Positions 20,187 through 31,561 of a DNA stretch of 64,000 nt are shown in pieces. The translations under genes and the position numbers were made by a program. The number at the start of each line of letters is the position of its first letter. Position 1 is the stretch's first letter. Origin of the DNA: Borrelia maritima (lineage in GTDB: Bacteria > Spirochaetota > Spirochaetia > Borreliales > Borreliaceae); assembly GCF_008931845.1 (NCBI RefSeq), contig NZ_CP044535.1:620001-684000 (forward strand), read 5' to 3'. The notes below the pieces were generated by a model. The model did no database searches and was not told the origin of the DNA. It worked only from the letters and a program-made list of their open reading frames with translations.

Positions 20187-20813
20187 TTATGCTCTCTTAG
20201 AATAGTACTCTACAACCATTTGCTCATTAGCAAGCGTAGGTATCTCGTCTCTTGATGGAGCGTGCTTTACTTTTATGTTTAAATCGTCAGCGTTTACTTC
20301 TATCCAAGTTGGTAAATTTCTAAGAGAGGAAGTTTTTTCTATATTTGATCTTATTAATTTTTTTAGGCTATCTTTTTCTTTTATTTGAATTTGATCATTT
20401 GCTCTTAATATTATTGAAGGGATTGTAACTCTTCTTCCATTTAATATAACAATACCGTGAGAAACTATTTGTCTTGCGTGTGCTCTTGAGATAGCAAATC
20501 CGGCTCTATATACAACATTGTCAATTCTTCTCTCAAGTATTGAAAGTAAGTTGTCTCCAGTAACGCCGTGATGCTTTTTTGCCTCTTTAAAGGTGTTAGT
20601 TAATTGTCTTTCGCTTACACCATAAGTAAACTTTATTTTTTGTTTTTCTATCAATTGTTTTCCGTATTCTGTGATTTTAGCTTTTCTGGCTTTTCCATGC
20701 ATTCCAGGAGGATGTGGCTTTTTTTTAAGTATTTTGTCGTATTTTGGCTGCTCAAAAATATTAATACCAAATCTCCTTACTAGCTTGCCCTTAGCTATTT
20801 GTTTTCTATTCAT
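20187..20813 (-). CDS. rpsD: 30S ribosomal protein S4
   Basis: 208-residue primary 16S rRNA-binding protein and, in other bacteria, a translational repressor of its own mRNA. N-terminal GKLVRRFGINIFEQPKYDK and PPGMHGKARKAK, then the S4 RNA-binding domain (LERRIDNVVYRAGFAISRAHARQIVSHG). ATG at 20813 is chosen over a TTG one codon earlier because GAGGAA is 5 nt upstream. It stands alone rather than in an alpha operon and lies 28 nt behind tRNA-fMet, with no terminator between them. Confidence 0.97.
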   Translation of the reverse strand: MNRKQIAKGKLVRRFGINIFEQPKYDKILKKKPHPPGMHGKARKAKITEYGKQLIEKQKIKFTYGVSERQLTNTFKEAKKHHGVTGDNLLSILERRIDNVVYRAGFAISRAHARQIVSHGIVILNGRRVTIPSIILRANDQIQIKEKDSLKKLIRSNIEKTSSLRNLPTWIEVNADDLNIKVKHAPSRDEIPTLANEQMVVEYYSKRA

Positions 20814-20841
20814 CAATTCCTCACATATTAAAAATAAAGCA

Positions 20842-20914
<73 letters not shown>

Positions 20915-20929
20915 TCTTACAGTTTAAAA

Positions 20930-20958
20930 TGTTAACACAACTTTATTATAAGTGTCAA
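20930..20958 (-). promoter_or_regulatory. tRNA-fMet (and probably rpsD) promoter
   Basis: On the minus strand: TTGACA (20958-20953), exactly 17 nt, then TTAACA (20935-20930), 15 nt before the tRNA 5' end. No other convincing promoter or terminator separates the tRNA from rpsD. Confidence 0.72.
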
Positions 20959-20981
20959 TTATTTATTTATTATTAATTTAA

Positions 20982-22325
20982 TTAGACTAAAAAATATACA
21001 TTATTTATTTCTTTATATTCTTGTTTTATGATATTTCTAATATCTTGTGTTTTATTTGTAAAATTTTGAAAGTCATTTTCTGAATTTAAATTTATTTTAA
21101 TATAAAGTACAAGCTTGTTGCCCTGATTGTGGAAATTAAGTGTTTTAAAGTTAATATTTAAATTTTTTAGCGTGTTTTTTACGCTTCTTTTAAGATCTAT
21201 ATTTTGTTTTGAGAGCAAATTATTTGCATTATTTATTATTACATTGAGTCCCTCTTTTATTATTATAAAGCCAATAAATATAGACATGATTTTGTCAAAG
21301 CCGCTCCACATGTAAGTTGCAAGTAGCAAGCTCAGTGTAATTCCACCATGTGAGAATATACAGTTTTTATCAGATGAAGCTAATGCTAGGAGAAGTTGAT
21401 TATTGTATCTTTTCCCTATTTGGAATTTTGTTAAATATTCTATTATTTTTACTATGAAAAAAATAAAGGGGGTTAGTGGTATCCATAAGCTTTTTTTAAG
21501 GGATTTATTTGAAAATATTTCTAGTATGTTGTTTTTTTCTTCTTCGCTGTGGTTGCTATTGTGATCGTGTGAGTGGCTGTGATCATGTTCGTATATATTA
21601 TCATTTTTATTTTTGTTTTGGTGTATGTGTAGATTAAATCCAGACTCCCCCCCAAGAGTGATAAATTTATTTAATCCTGTTGTATTTAAAAATAGTGTAA
21701 ATCCCGCCATAAGTATGATTATTCCCATTATAAAAGCTATTAAGCTTTCCATTAGTTTGTGTCCATGAGGATAATGGATGGTTTCAGGTTTGCTTGTAAT
21801 TTTTAAGCTAAAGTAAGTTATTGTAGATAAAGCAAAGTCTGCTATGACGTGGAAAGCGTCAGTAATGAGCGCAAATGAGTTAAACAGTATTCCTACAGTA
21901 AGTTTAGAAGATATTGATGCTATTTCGGTAAATATAGAGATTATTCCTATTCCCATTACAAATTTATCTTCTTCTATTTCAGATGCTAATTCTTTTTTAT
22001 ATTGAGAATTTTTATTTTCAAATCCTAGGCTTAAAAGCTCTTCTTGTATTTCAGTAATTTTGCATAAAATTGTTTTAAATTTATTTTTTTTACTGTAGTG
22101 AATTAAATTGCTAATCATTATTCTTTCTATGCCTTCTGATTTAAAATTATCATCAATATAAAAATGAATTATTTCAATTTGATCAGCTTTTGCTTTTGCT
22201 TTAAGATTTGCAATTAATTTTGAATTATTTTCGATGTAAACTATACAGGTGTCTTCTTTTTTTAAAGGATCTAGTTTTAAATAGGTAAATTTATGAATGT
22301 TTTTTAAGCTTATTACCTTGATCAT
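20982..22325 (-). CDS. cation diffusion facilitator with N-terminal GNAT-like segment
   Basis: 447-residue inner-membrane metal/proton antiporter of the CDF family (zinc, manganese, iron or cobalt export). Transport motifs are present: LITDAFHVIADF in the second helix, YPHGHKLMESL, a His-rich loop (EHDHSHSHDHNSNH) and ASSDKNCIFSHG in the fifth helix, then a C-terminal cytoplasmic domain. The first 120 residues are unusual: EGIERIMISNLIHYSKKNKF and LLSLGFENKNSQYKK resemble the acetyl-CoA-binding half of a GNAT acetyltransferase. Metal choice cannot be read from sequence. ATG start; probably monocistronic. Confidence 0.85.
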   Translation of the reverse strand: MIKVISLKNIHKFTYLKLDPLKKEDTCIVYIENNSKLIANLKAKAKADQIEIIHFYIDDNFKSEGIERIMISNLIHYSKKNKFKTILCKITEIQEELLSLGFENKNSQYKKELASEIEEDKFVMGIGIISIFTEIASISSKLTVGILFNSFALITDAFHVIADFALSTITYFSLKITSKPETIHYPHGHKLMESLIAFIMGIIILMAGFTLFLNTTGLNKFITLGGESGFNLHIHQNKNKNDNIYEHDHSHSHDHNSNHSEEEKNNILEIFSNKSLKKSLWIPLTPFIFFIVKIIEYLTKFQIGKRYNNQLLLALASSDKNCIFSHGGITLSLLLATYMWSGFDKIMSIFIGFIIIKEGLNVIINNANNLLSKQNIDLKRSVKNTLKNLNINFKTLNFHNQGNKLVLYIKINLNSENDFQNFTNKTQDIRNIIKQEYKEINNVYFLV

Positions 22326-22445
22326 AATTGCAACATTCTCCTATTTATTGCATAATTTTATTAATGCAGCATTAATGCTACATTTTATCATTTATTAAAT
22401 TCAAGCTCAATCTTAGTTTTAAGACAAAAGTGGGGAAATTATTTT

Positions 22446-22814
22446 ATGAGGCAAGCTGATTTTTTTGTGAAAAAATGTAAAAAAATTATTTTTAATAATA
22501 AAAATTTGCATGGATTAATTGGAAATATTAAAAATAATTTTTGTGATTTTTTAAAAGAGTTTGACAGAAAGTCATTAGAAGGTATATTTGATTATTATTA
22601 TGAAGTGTATGATCTTAATAATAGCATATACAGCTTTGTAGAAAAATTTGTTCCAATTATTGATTTTTTATTATTTGAAAATTTGGAATACAATTTTAAT
22701 TCTGATGAGAAAAAACTTATTTTAAATGTATTTGATTTATCTGCTAATATCCTTGAAAGTGATAAATTAAATAGGCTTGCAAGTGCTTTAGTTTCTCTAA
22801 AGATATTAAATTAA
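22446..22814 (+). CDS. hypothetical protein, 122 aa
   Basis: Unrecognised small protein beginning MRQADFFVKKCKKIIF, with GGGGAAATT about 7 nt before the ATG. It is mostly helical by composition, without a signal peptide or membrane segment, and rich in Phe, Leu, Asn and Lys. The C-terminal half (LILNVFDLSANILESDKLNR) looks like amphipathic helices. It stands alone between the CDF transporter (divergent) and cdd (convergent, 22-nt gap). Probably cytoplasmic; no function assigned. Confidence 0.7.
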   Translation: MRQADFFVKKCKKIIFNNKNLHGLIGNIKNNFCDFLKEFDRKSLEGIFDYYYEVYDLNNSIYSFVEKFVPIIDFLLFENLEYNFNSDEKKLILNVFDLSANILESDKLNRLASALVSLKILN

Positions 22815-22836
22815 ATTAATTTTTTAGAAGCTCAGA

Positions 22837-23274
22837 TTATGTTACTCTTCGTAGTTCTTTTTTGTCAAAAGGAGCTTTAAGTAAATCTTTTAATGTGTAA
22901 ATTTTTATTGGAGTTTTGTTTTCATTGAATGATTTAGATTCTGTTATTATTATTTTTGTATCTTGATCAAAAAATTCTGCCATTACTTGCAGGCATATAG
23001 CGCATGGAATAGATTCAGGACTTGTATTAAGCAATAAAAAATCTATTGATTGTACGCCAATTTTTGCAATCATATTTAAAATCGCACTTCTTTCTGCGCA
23101 ACAAGTTGCTCCAAAGCTTGCATTTTCAACATTTGTTCCAATAAAAAAATCGTTTGTTTTAGTTTTAATGCAGGCACCTACTTTAAATTTTGAATATGGA
23201 GAATAGGAATTGTTTCTTGCTTTTTCTGCCATATAAAATGCTTTGTCGATATCTTCTTGTTTTAGATTTTCCAC
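22837..23274 (-). CDS. cdd: cytidine deaminase
   Basis: 145-residue homotetrameric-type zinc enzyme converting cytidine or deoxycytidine to the uridine form in pyrimidine salvage. Zinc ligands are Cys59, Cys91 and Cys94, with catalytic Glu61 (TCCAERSAI and PCAIC). YSPYSKFKVGA is the substrate-binding signature. Start is GTG, supported by GGTGAGG 6 nt upstream. Fits an organism that must salvage nucleosides. Confidence 0.95.
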   Translation of the reverse strand: MENLKQEDIDKAFYMAEKARNNSYSPYSKFKVGACIKTKTNDFFIGTNVENASFGATCCAERSAILNMIAKIGVQSIDFLLLNTSPESIPCAICLQVMAEFFDQDTKIIITESKSFNENKTPIKIYTLKDLLKAPFDKKELRRVT

Positions 23275-23353
23275 AATTGCCTCACCTGTTATATTTTATT
23301 AGTCATTGTGGTTTATTTTATTGAAATATTGTAATATAGTCAATGTAAAATAA

Positions 23354-26000
<2,647 letters not shown>

Positions 26001-26073
26001 TTAACCATATAAATAATAAGTGCTAATTTACCAATTTATATTTATTAGCAAGTTATTTTGTATTATACTTTAT

Positions 26074-26112
26074 AATAATGCTTTTGAATAATAACATTGA
26101 CAAAGCATTATT
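26074..26112. repeat. 11-bp inverted repeat straddling the tRNA(CAT) -35 box
   Basis: AATAATGCTTT (26074-26084) and AAAGCATTATT (26102-26112), perfect arms, 17-nt loop. It lies in the divergent gap between the glucosaminidase gene and the tRNA, and the right arm begins at the last base of TTGACA. Could be an operator or an incidental cruciform. Confidence 0.6.
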
Positions 26113-26125
26113 GAATTTATACACT
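26097..26125 (+). promoter_or_regulatory. promoter of tRNA(CAT) and DJ-1-like gene
   Basis: TTGACA (26097-26102), 17-nt spacer, TACACT (26120-26125), 14 nt before the tRNA 5' end. Confidence 0.68.
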
Positions 26126-26139
26126 TAATAAAAGTTTAA

Positions 26140-26213
26140 GCTGATGTAGCTCAGCTGGTTAGAGCACTCGGCTCATATCCGAGTTGTCGTGGGTTCAAGT
26201 CCCTCCATCAGCA
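26140..26213 (+). tRNA. tRNA with CAT anticodon (elongator Met, or Ile2)
   Basis: Acceptor GCTGATG/CATCAGC, anticodon stem CTCGG/CCGAG, loop CTCATAT, anticodon CAT at 26174-26176, discriminator A, no CCA. Unlike the fMet tRNA, its first acceptor pair is normal and there is no GGG/CCC anticodon stem. Whether it is elongator Met or the lysidine-modified Ile2 cannot be settled from this copy alone. Confidence 0.9.
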
Positions 26214-26228
26214 TTAGAGGTTTTTTAA

Positions 26229-26774
26229 ATGGTAGTAGGAATTATTCTTGCAAATGGCTTTGAAGATATTGAGGCCATAGTCCCGATTGATATTTTAAGG
26301 CGGGGCAATGTTAATATTAAAGTTATTAGCGCAAATGATAACAATGTAGTAACAAGTTCAAAAGGCGTTTCTTTTTTAGCAGATGATGTAATATCAAACT
26401 GTAAACAGAATTGTTTTGATCTAATCATTCTCCCGGGAGGCATACCTGGAGTTACTAATCTTTTTAATTCAAAAGAATTAGATTTAATTTTAAAAGATAT
26501 GAATTCCAAAGGTAAATTTATTGCAGCTATTTGTGCTTCTCCAGCAATAGTGCTTGCTGCTAAAGGTCTTCTAGGGGCTAATAAGTTTACATGTTATCCA
26601 GGTTTGGAAAAAAATGTGCTTGATGGTGAGTTTGTAGATGAAAATGTTGTTAGAAGTAATAATTTTATTACTTCTAAAGGAGTTGGAACTGCATTTGAAT
26701 TTGCTTTTACTCTTCTTGAAATGGTAAAAGGGAAACAAGTAATGGAAGATGTTAAAAAAGCAACTTTACTTTGA
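26229..26774 (+). CDS. DJ-1/PfpI (ThiJ) family protein
   Basis: 181-residue flavodoxin-like cytoplasmic protein of the DJ-1 clade; members act on methylglyoxal or glyoxal adducts or as redox-sensitive chaperones. Cys102 sits on the nucleophile elbow (AAICASPAIV) and Glu15 (GFEDIEA) is the partner that lowers its pKa. The sequence resembles human DJ-1 and YajL rather than the PfpI proteases. Start ATG has AGAGG 8 nt upstream. It begins only 15 nt after the tRNA 3' end, so it almost certainly shares its transcript. Confidence 0.9.
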   Translation: MVVGIILANGFEDIEAIVPIDILRRGNVNIKVISANDNNVVTSSKGVSFLADDVISNCKQNCFDLIILPGGIPGVTNLFNSKELDLILKDMNSKGKFIAAICASPAIVLAAKGLLGANKFTCYPGLEKNVLDGEFVDENVVRSNNFITSKGVGTAFEFAFTLLEMVKGKQVMEDVKKATLL

Positions 26775-26849
26775 ACGGTTAAATAATAAACTATTTAAAA
26801 TGGTTTAAATAAATAATAAGAAGTTAAACTTAGTTTTTAAAATTGCAAA

Positions 26850-28067
26850 TTATAAATTTTTTGGAATTAAATTATAAATGTCTTCAAGAATGGTTGATTC
26901 TTCGTTTGTTGGTATTGTTAGTATTTTTATTTTGCTTTTAATGGTTGATATTTCAGATTCTAAAGTTTTGTTTTGAGCCATTTTATTTTTTTCAGGGTCT
27001 AGCTCTATTCCAATTTTTTCAAACCCTTTTAGTGCAAGATCTCTTACTTTGTAATCAACAACCCCAATCCCACCTGTAAAAACTATTGCATCGACATTAA
27101 AATCAAGAGCGGCAATGTAAGATCCAATATATTTTTTCATTCTATATGTCATTATTTCTACTGCAATTTTTGATTGATATTCTCCTTCTTCAATCTTGCT
27201 CCAGATATCTCTCATATCATTCGATTTTCCAGAAATTCCTAGTATACCGCTTTCTTTATTTAATATTTCTTCAATTTGTTTAGTGTTTTTATTTAAAATT
27301 GTGCTCATTAAATTAATAATTGATGGATCTATATCCCCACTTCTTGTTCCCATCACAAGGCCTTCAAGCGGAGTAATTCCCATACTTGTGTCGTAAGATT
27401 TTCCATCTTTAACAGCGTTAATGCTTGCTCCGTTTCCAAGATGCAATATTATTAAATTTATATTATCTATTTTTTTATTTAAAATTTCTGAGGTTCTTTT
27501 TGTTATGTATGAATAAGAAAGACCGTGAAAGCCATATTTTCTGATACTGTGATTTTTATACCAAGAATATGGGACCGCGTAAAGAAAAGCGCGTTCTTTT
27601 ATAGTTTGGTGCCATGATGTATCAAAGCATAAAACTTGTTTGGTGTGTGGTGAAATTTCAAGCACTGTTTCTATTGCAGTGATTGCACTTGGATTGTGAA
27701 GTGGAGCAAGTTCAGAAATTTGTTTTAATGTATTTAAAATACTAGTTGTAAGAATTACTGAATTTTTAAGGCTTGAACCTCCATGTACAACCCGATGTCC
27801 TATTATTTTAATCTCGCTAAGAGTTTTAAGGATTTTTAAATTGCTGTTTGTAAGTATTTTAAACATTTTTTCTATTGCTTTTTGGTGATTTTCAATTCCT
27901 TTTTCAGATCTTTCTGTTGTTGATCCGTCAGTATTTACAATTTTTATGATCGATTTTTTCTCTTTTATTTTTTCAATAATTCCAGATATTAATTTTTGTG
28001 AATTTTCATATTGATAAATAGCAAATTTTAATGAAGAACTTCCTGTGTTTATGATTAATATTTTCAT
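26850..28067 (-). CDS. ackA: acetate kinase
   Basis: 405-residue cytoplasmic ASKHA-fold enzyme interconverting acetate + ATP and acetyl phosphate + ADP. N-terminal [27 protein letters not shown], and TGGIG near the C-terminus are family blocks. In Borrelia, acetyl phosphate made from acetate is thought to feed the mevalonate route and to phosphorylate the regulator Rrp2 (literature). AAAGGGAAAA precedes the ATG. It follows mfd by 23 nt on the same strand. Confidence 0.96.
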   Translation of the reverse strand: MKILIINTGSSSLKFAIYQYENSQKLISGIIEKIKEKKSIIKIVNTDGSTTERSEKGIENHQKAIEKMFKILTNSNLKILKTLSEIKIIGHRVVHGGSSLKNSVILTTSILNTLKQISELAPLHNPSAITAIETVLEISPHTKQVLCFDTSWHQTIKERAFLYAVPYSWYKNHSIRKYGFHGLSYSYITKRTSEILNKKIDNINLIILHLGNGASINAVKDGKSYDTSMGITPLEGLVMGTRSGDIDPSIINLMSTILNKNTKQIEEILNKESGILGISGKSNDMRDIWSKIEEGEYQSKIAVEIMTYRMKKYIGSYIAALDFNVDAIVFTGGIGVVDYKVRDLALKGFEKIGIELDPEKNKMAQNKTLESEISTIKSKIKILTIPTNEESTILEDIYNLIPKNL

Positions 28068-28090
28068 GTTTTCCCTTTATGCTTGACAAG

Positions 28091-31000
28091 CTATGTGTTT
28101 GTTTTTAGTAAGTTAATATTTTTATATATGTAATTTATTTTCTCAGATTTTTTAATATTTTTAAAGCTTAGAAATATTGATTTTTGATACGATGGATTTA
28201 GAGTTAATAAATTAGGATACTTTTGAAATATTTCCATTATTTTTTTCATAGGAATGCTTTCTGTATTTTTATATTCTATTTCCAAAGTTTTGTTTGTTTC
28301 TTTTAGTTTTATTATGTTTAATTCTTTTGCTAGAATTTTAAGTTCAGCTAACATTAGTAGACTATTTATTTCTTCAGGTATTGGTCCAAGGTTGTCGTGG
28401 ATTTCTGATCTGATCTTTTTGCTTTCTTCTTCAGTTTGAATTTCAAAAATTTTTTTATAGATTAGTATTTTATCCTGTTCATTTTTTGCGTAATTGTCAG
28501 GAATAAAGCCGCTGTAGTTAATTTCAATGTTGACTTCTTCTTCTGATGAGATTTTTCCTATTTTTTTTTCAATTGCTTTATTTAGCATTGTTAGATAGTA
28601 ATCCAATCCAATCGATTCAATTTCTCCGTGTTGTTCTCTACCGAGTAAATTTCCAACACCTCTTATTTCCATGTCTTTCATTGCTATTTTGAAACCTGCT
28701 CCCAGATCTGAAAATTCGGTTATTGCTCTTAGTCTTTCAATAGATTGTTCATTTAGTTTTTCGCTATCTTGGTACAAAAAATAAGCATAAGCTTTTTTAG
28801 AGCCTCTTCCAACTCTTCCTTTTAGTTGATATAGCTGTGCAAGTCCAAACTTGTTTGCATTATTAATTATTATTGTATTTGCATTTGGAATGTCTATTCC
28901 ATTTTCAATTATTGTTGTTGCCAATAAAATTTGATACGCTTTTTTAATAAAATTGTGCATTATATTTTCAATCTCTTCACCTGTGAGTTTTCCATGAATT
29001 ATTGCAATCCTTGCATAAGGAGTTAATTTTTCAATTAGCGTTTTTAAATAATACAGTTCCTCAATATTATGATTTACTAAAAAAACTTGACCGTCTCGGG
29101 ATAGCTCACTTTCAATTGCATGTTTTATTAAAAGTTCGCTAAACGATTCTAAATAAGCCTCTATTTTTACTCTGTTTTTAGGTGGAATTTTCAAAACAGA
29201 AATATCTCTGAGTTTAATTAGTGACATGTGAAGAGATCTTGGGATTGGTGTTGCAGAAAGAGCAAGACAATCAACCGAAATTCTTATTTCTTTAAGTTTT
29301 TCTTTTTCCTTTACACCAAATCTTTGTTCCTCATCAATTATTATTAAGCCTAAATTTTTGCAAATGAATTTTTTTGAAAGAATTTTGTGTGTTGCTATGA
29401 TTATATCAATTTTGCCGCTTTTCAATTCTTTTAAAATTCGTTTTTCTGTAGTATTTTTTACAAATCTGCTTAATACGTCGATTTTGATTGGAAAGTTTTT
29501 GAATCTTTTTTTAAATGTATTATAATGCTGTTCTGCTAAGATAGTTGTTGGTGAAAGTACAATAACTTGTTTATTTCCCATTACAGCTTTAAAAGCAGCT
29601 CTCATTGCAACTTCAGTTTTTCCAAATCCAACATCTCCACAAAGAAGGCGATCCATTACTTTAAAACTCATCATATCTTCTTTGATTTCTTTTATTGCTG
29701 TTATTTGATCTGGAGTTTCATCGTATGGGAATTCAGATTCAAATAATAATTGCAATTCGTTATCTTCTGGGAATTTAATACCTTTAATGCTTTCTCTTTT
29801 TGAATAAAGTTCTATTAATTTATCTGCAATTTCTTCGATTCTTTTTTTTGCATTTGCTTTGTTTTTTATCCATGTTTTAGAATTAATTTTGTCTAATTTA
29901 ATTTTTTTAGGTTCATTCCCAATGTATTTTTGGATTAAATTTGTTTGTTCAATTGGAATAAATAGTTTTTCCCCTTCAGCGTATTCAATCTCAATATAAT
30001 CCTTTTCAAGAGAGCTTGTTTTTATTCTCTTTATTTGTCTAAATATACCAATTCCATGGTTTATATGAACTACATGGCTATTTTTTTCGATTTCAATAAA
30101 AGAGTTAATGGCCTTTGTTTTTGAAGATTCAAAGGTTTTGTTTATTTTTTGTCCGGTATTAAAGATGTTTGATTCAAGAATAATGGCAATTTTTTCTTTT
30201 TCTATTATTAAGGAGCTAGATATTTTTAAAACTTCAATTGATACTTTTGGTAGATCTTTGAAAATATATTTAAGTTTTTCTTTTTGCGATTCAGATTCTG
30301 CCGCAATAATGACTTTAAATCCATTTTTTAGCCAATTTTCAAACTTCTTTTTTGTAAGCGCGATATTTGAAAAAAAGCTTCTCTCACTCTCAATTTTAAA
30401 TTCTACAACTTCTTTTGATTTAGAACTTTTAATCTTGGAAAATAAAACATCGTTTTTTAGATTGAATGCTTTAGAATTTGATAGGATTCTTTTTGGGTCA
30501 ATTATATTTTTGCCAGCTTCTTTTGCTTCTTTGTAAAGCTTTTCGTATTCTTGGTGTATTTTTTCAATTTCTTTTTTGAAATTGTTAATTTCAAAGTTTA
30601 CAATAGGCGTTTCTTTTTCAATCTCATCAATTAAGTAAGTATCTGCTACTAGTGGATAAAACATTTCTTCTGTTTTTGCTTCTTTTTTAAAATTTAACTC
30701 TTCAAGAATCTTTTCATATTTATAAGATTTAATCTTTGTTTTTAGGTTATTAATAACTTCAGTGTTCCAAATAATTTCTTTTTTTGGAATAATTTGAAAT
30801 TCTAAAATTTCATTGTCCTGTTTTAATTGGGTTAGGGGATTAAATTTCCTTATTTCTTCTATTTTGTCGAAGTTTAGTATAATTCTTATTGGACTTTGTT
30901 CTCCAAAAGCGTATAGGTCTATAATTTCTCCTTTGATTGTAAATTCTCCTGGAATTGTTACTCTGAATGTTTTTTCATATCCTAATGTTATAAGAGTTTT

Positions 31001-31465
31001 TTCAATGTCTGCTGTATTAATATTGTCATTTTTTTCAATTTTACATATATTTTTTAGTAATGTATTTTTATCTGGTATTTTGCTGAGCAATGACTTTAAG
31101 ACTGTAATGTATATTCCAGGCTTTTTTTTATAAAAATTGATCAAGAATGTAATTCTTTCGTTAAAGATCGTACTTTTTGAGCCAATGCCCTTGTATACAA
31201 GTGGACTAAAATAGTTAAGCTCAAAGATTTGATTTGTAATTACCCTTAAATCATTTTTGATTTTATCTAATGTGTTCTCATCTTTAACTACTAAAATTAT
31301 TTTCCCAGTTTTGCTATATTCTTTAATTTTTTTAATTAAAAAGGCTTTAAAAAATCCTTCATATCCTATTAATGAAAAAAATGTATTTTGTTCTAAAAAT
31401 TCTTTCATTTTTTTTAAATTGGAATTATTTTTTAATATTTCTGTTAATTCTTTATCTATATTCAT
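28091..31465 (-). CDS. mfd: transcription-repair coupling factor
   Basis: 1124-residue DNA translocase that removes RNA polymerase stalled at lesions and recruits UvrA. The N-terminal UvrB-like module is followed by the CarD-like RNA polymerase-interacting domain (about 455-530; HINHGIGIFRQI, YIEIEYAEGEKLFIPIEQ). The RecG-like translocase has Walker A GDVGFGKTE from residue 610, a DEEQRFG box and motif VI QLKGRVGRG. A C-terminal TRCF domain begins after INYSGFIPDNY. AAAAGGT lies 6 nt upstream of the ATG. Normal length. Confidence 0.96.
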   Translation of the reverse strand: MNIDKELTEILKNNSNLKKMKEFLEQNTFFSLIGYEGFFKAFLIKKIKEYSKTGKIILVVKDENTLDKIKNDLRVITNQIFELNYFSPLVYKGIGSKSTIFNERITFLINFYKKKPGIYITVLKSLLSKIPDKNTLLKNICKIEKNDNINTADIEKTLITLGYEKTFRVTIPGEFTIKGEIIDLYAFGEQSPIRIILNFDKIEEIRKFNPLTQLKQDNEILEFQIIPKKEIIWNTEVINNLKTKIKSYKYEKILEELNFKKEAKTEEMFYPLVADTYLIDEIEKETPIVNFEINNFKKEIEKIHQEYEKLYKEAKEAGKNIIDPKRILSNSKAFNLKNDVLFSKIKSSKSKEVVEFKIESERSFFSNIALTKKKFENWLKNGFKVIIAAESESQKEKLKYIFKDLPKVSIEVLKISSSLIIEKEKIAIILESNIFNTGQKINKTFESSKTKAINSFIEIEKNSHVVHINHGIGIFRQIKRIKTSSLEKDYIEIEYAEGEKLFIPIEQTNLIQKYIGNEPKKIKLDKINSKTWIKNKANAKKRIEEIADKLIELYSKRESIKGIKFPEDNELQLLFESEFPYDETPDQITAIKEIKEDMMSFKVMDRLLCGDVGFGKTEVAMRAAFKAVMGNKQVIVLSPTTILAEQHYNTFKKRFKNFPIKIDVLSRFVKNTTEKRILKELKSGKIDIIIATHKILSKKFICKNLGLIIIDEEQRFGVKEKEKLKEIRISVDCLALSATPIPRSLHMSLIKLRDISVLKIPPKNRVKIEAYLESFSELLIKHAIESELSRDGQVFLVNHNIEELYYLKTLIEKLTPYARIAIIHGKLTGEEIENIMHNFIKKAYQILLATTIIENGIDIPNANTIIINNANKFGLAQLYQLKGRVGRGSKKAYAYFLYQDSEKLNEQSIERLRAITEFSDLGAGFKIAMKDMEIRGVGNLLGREQHGEIESIGLDYYLTMLNKAIEKKIGKISSEEEVNIEINYSGFIPDNYAKNEQDKILIYKKIFEIQTEEESKKIRSEIHDNLGPIPEEINSLLMLAELKILAKELNIIKLKETNKTLEIEYKNTESIPMKKIMEIFQKYPNLLTLNPSYQKSIFLSFKNIKKSEKINYIYKNINLLKTNT

Positions 31466-31561
31466 TTTTTACCTTTTTGTTTAATTAATTTAGTATAATA
31501 ATATACTATAGGTATTATTACTTTCTTTATATATAATGTGTTTAGGTTTTTAGGGGAACTT

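Noticed and set aside
30108-30536. 142-codon plus-strand frame inside mfd
   Set aside because: Antisense to conserved Mfd domains; hydrophobic Phe/Ser-rich composition typical of reading AT-rich genes backwards.
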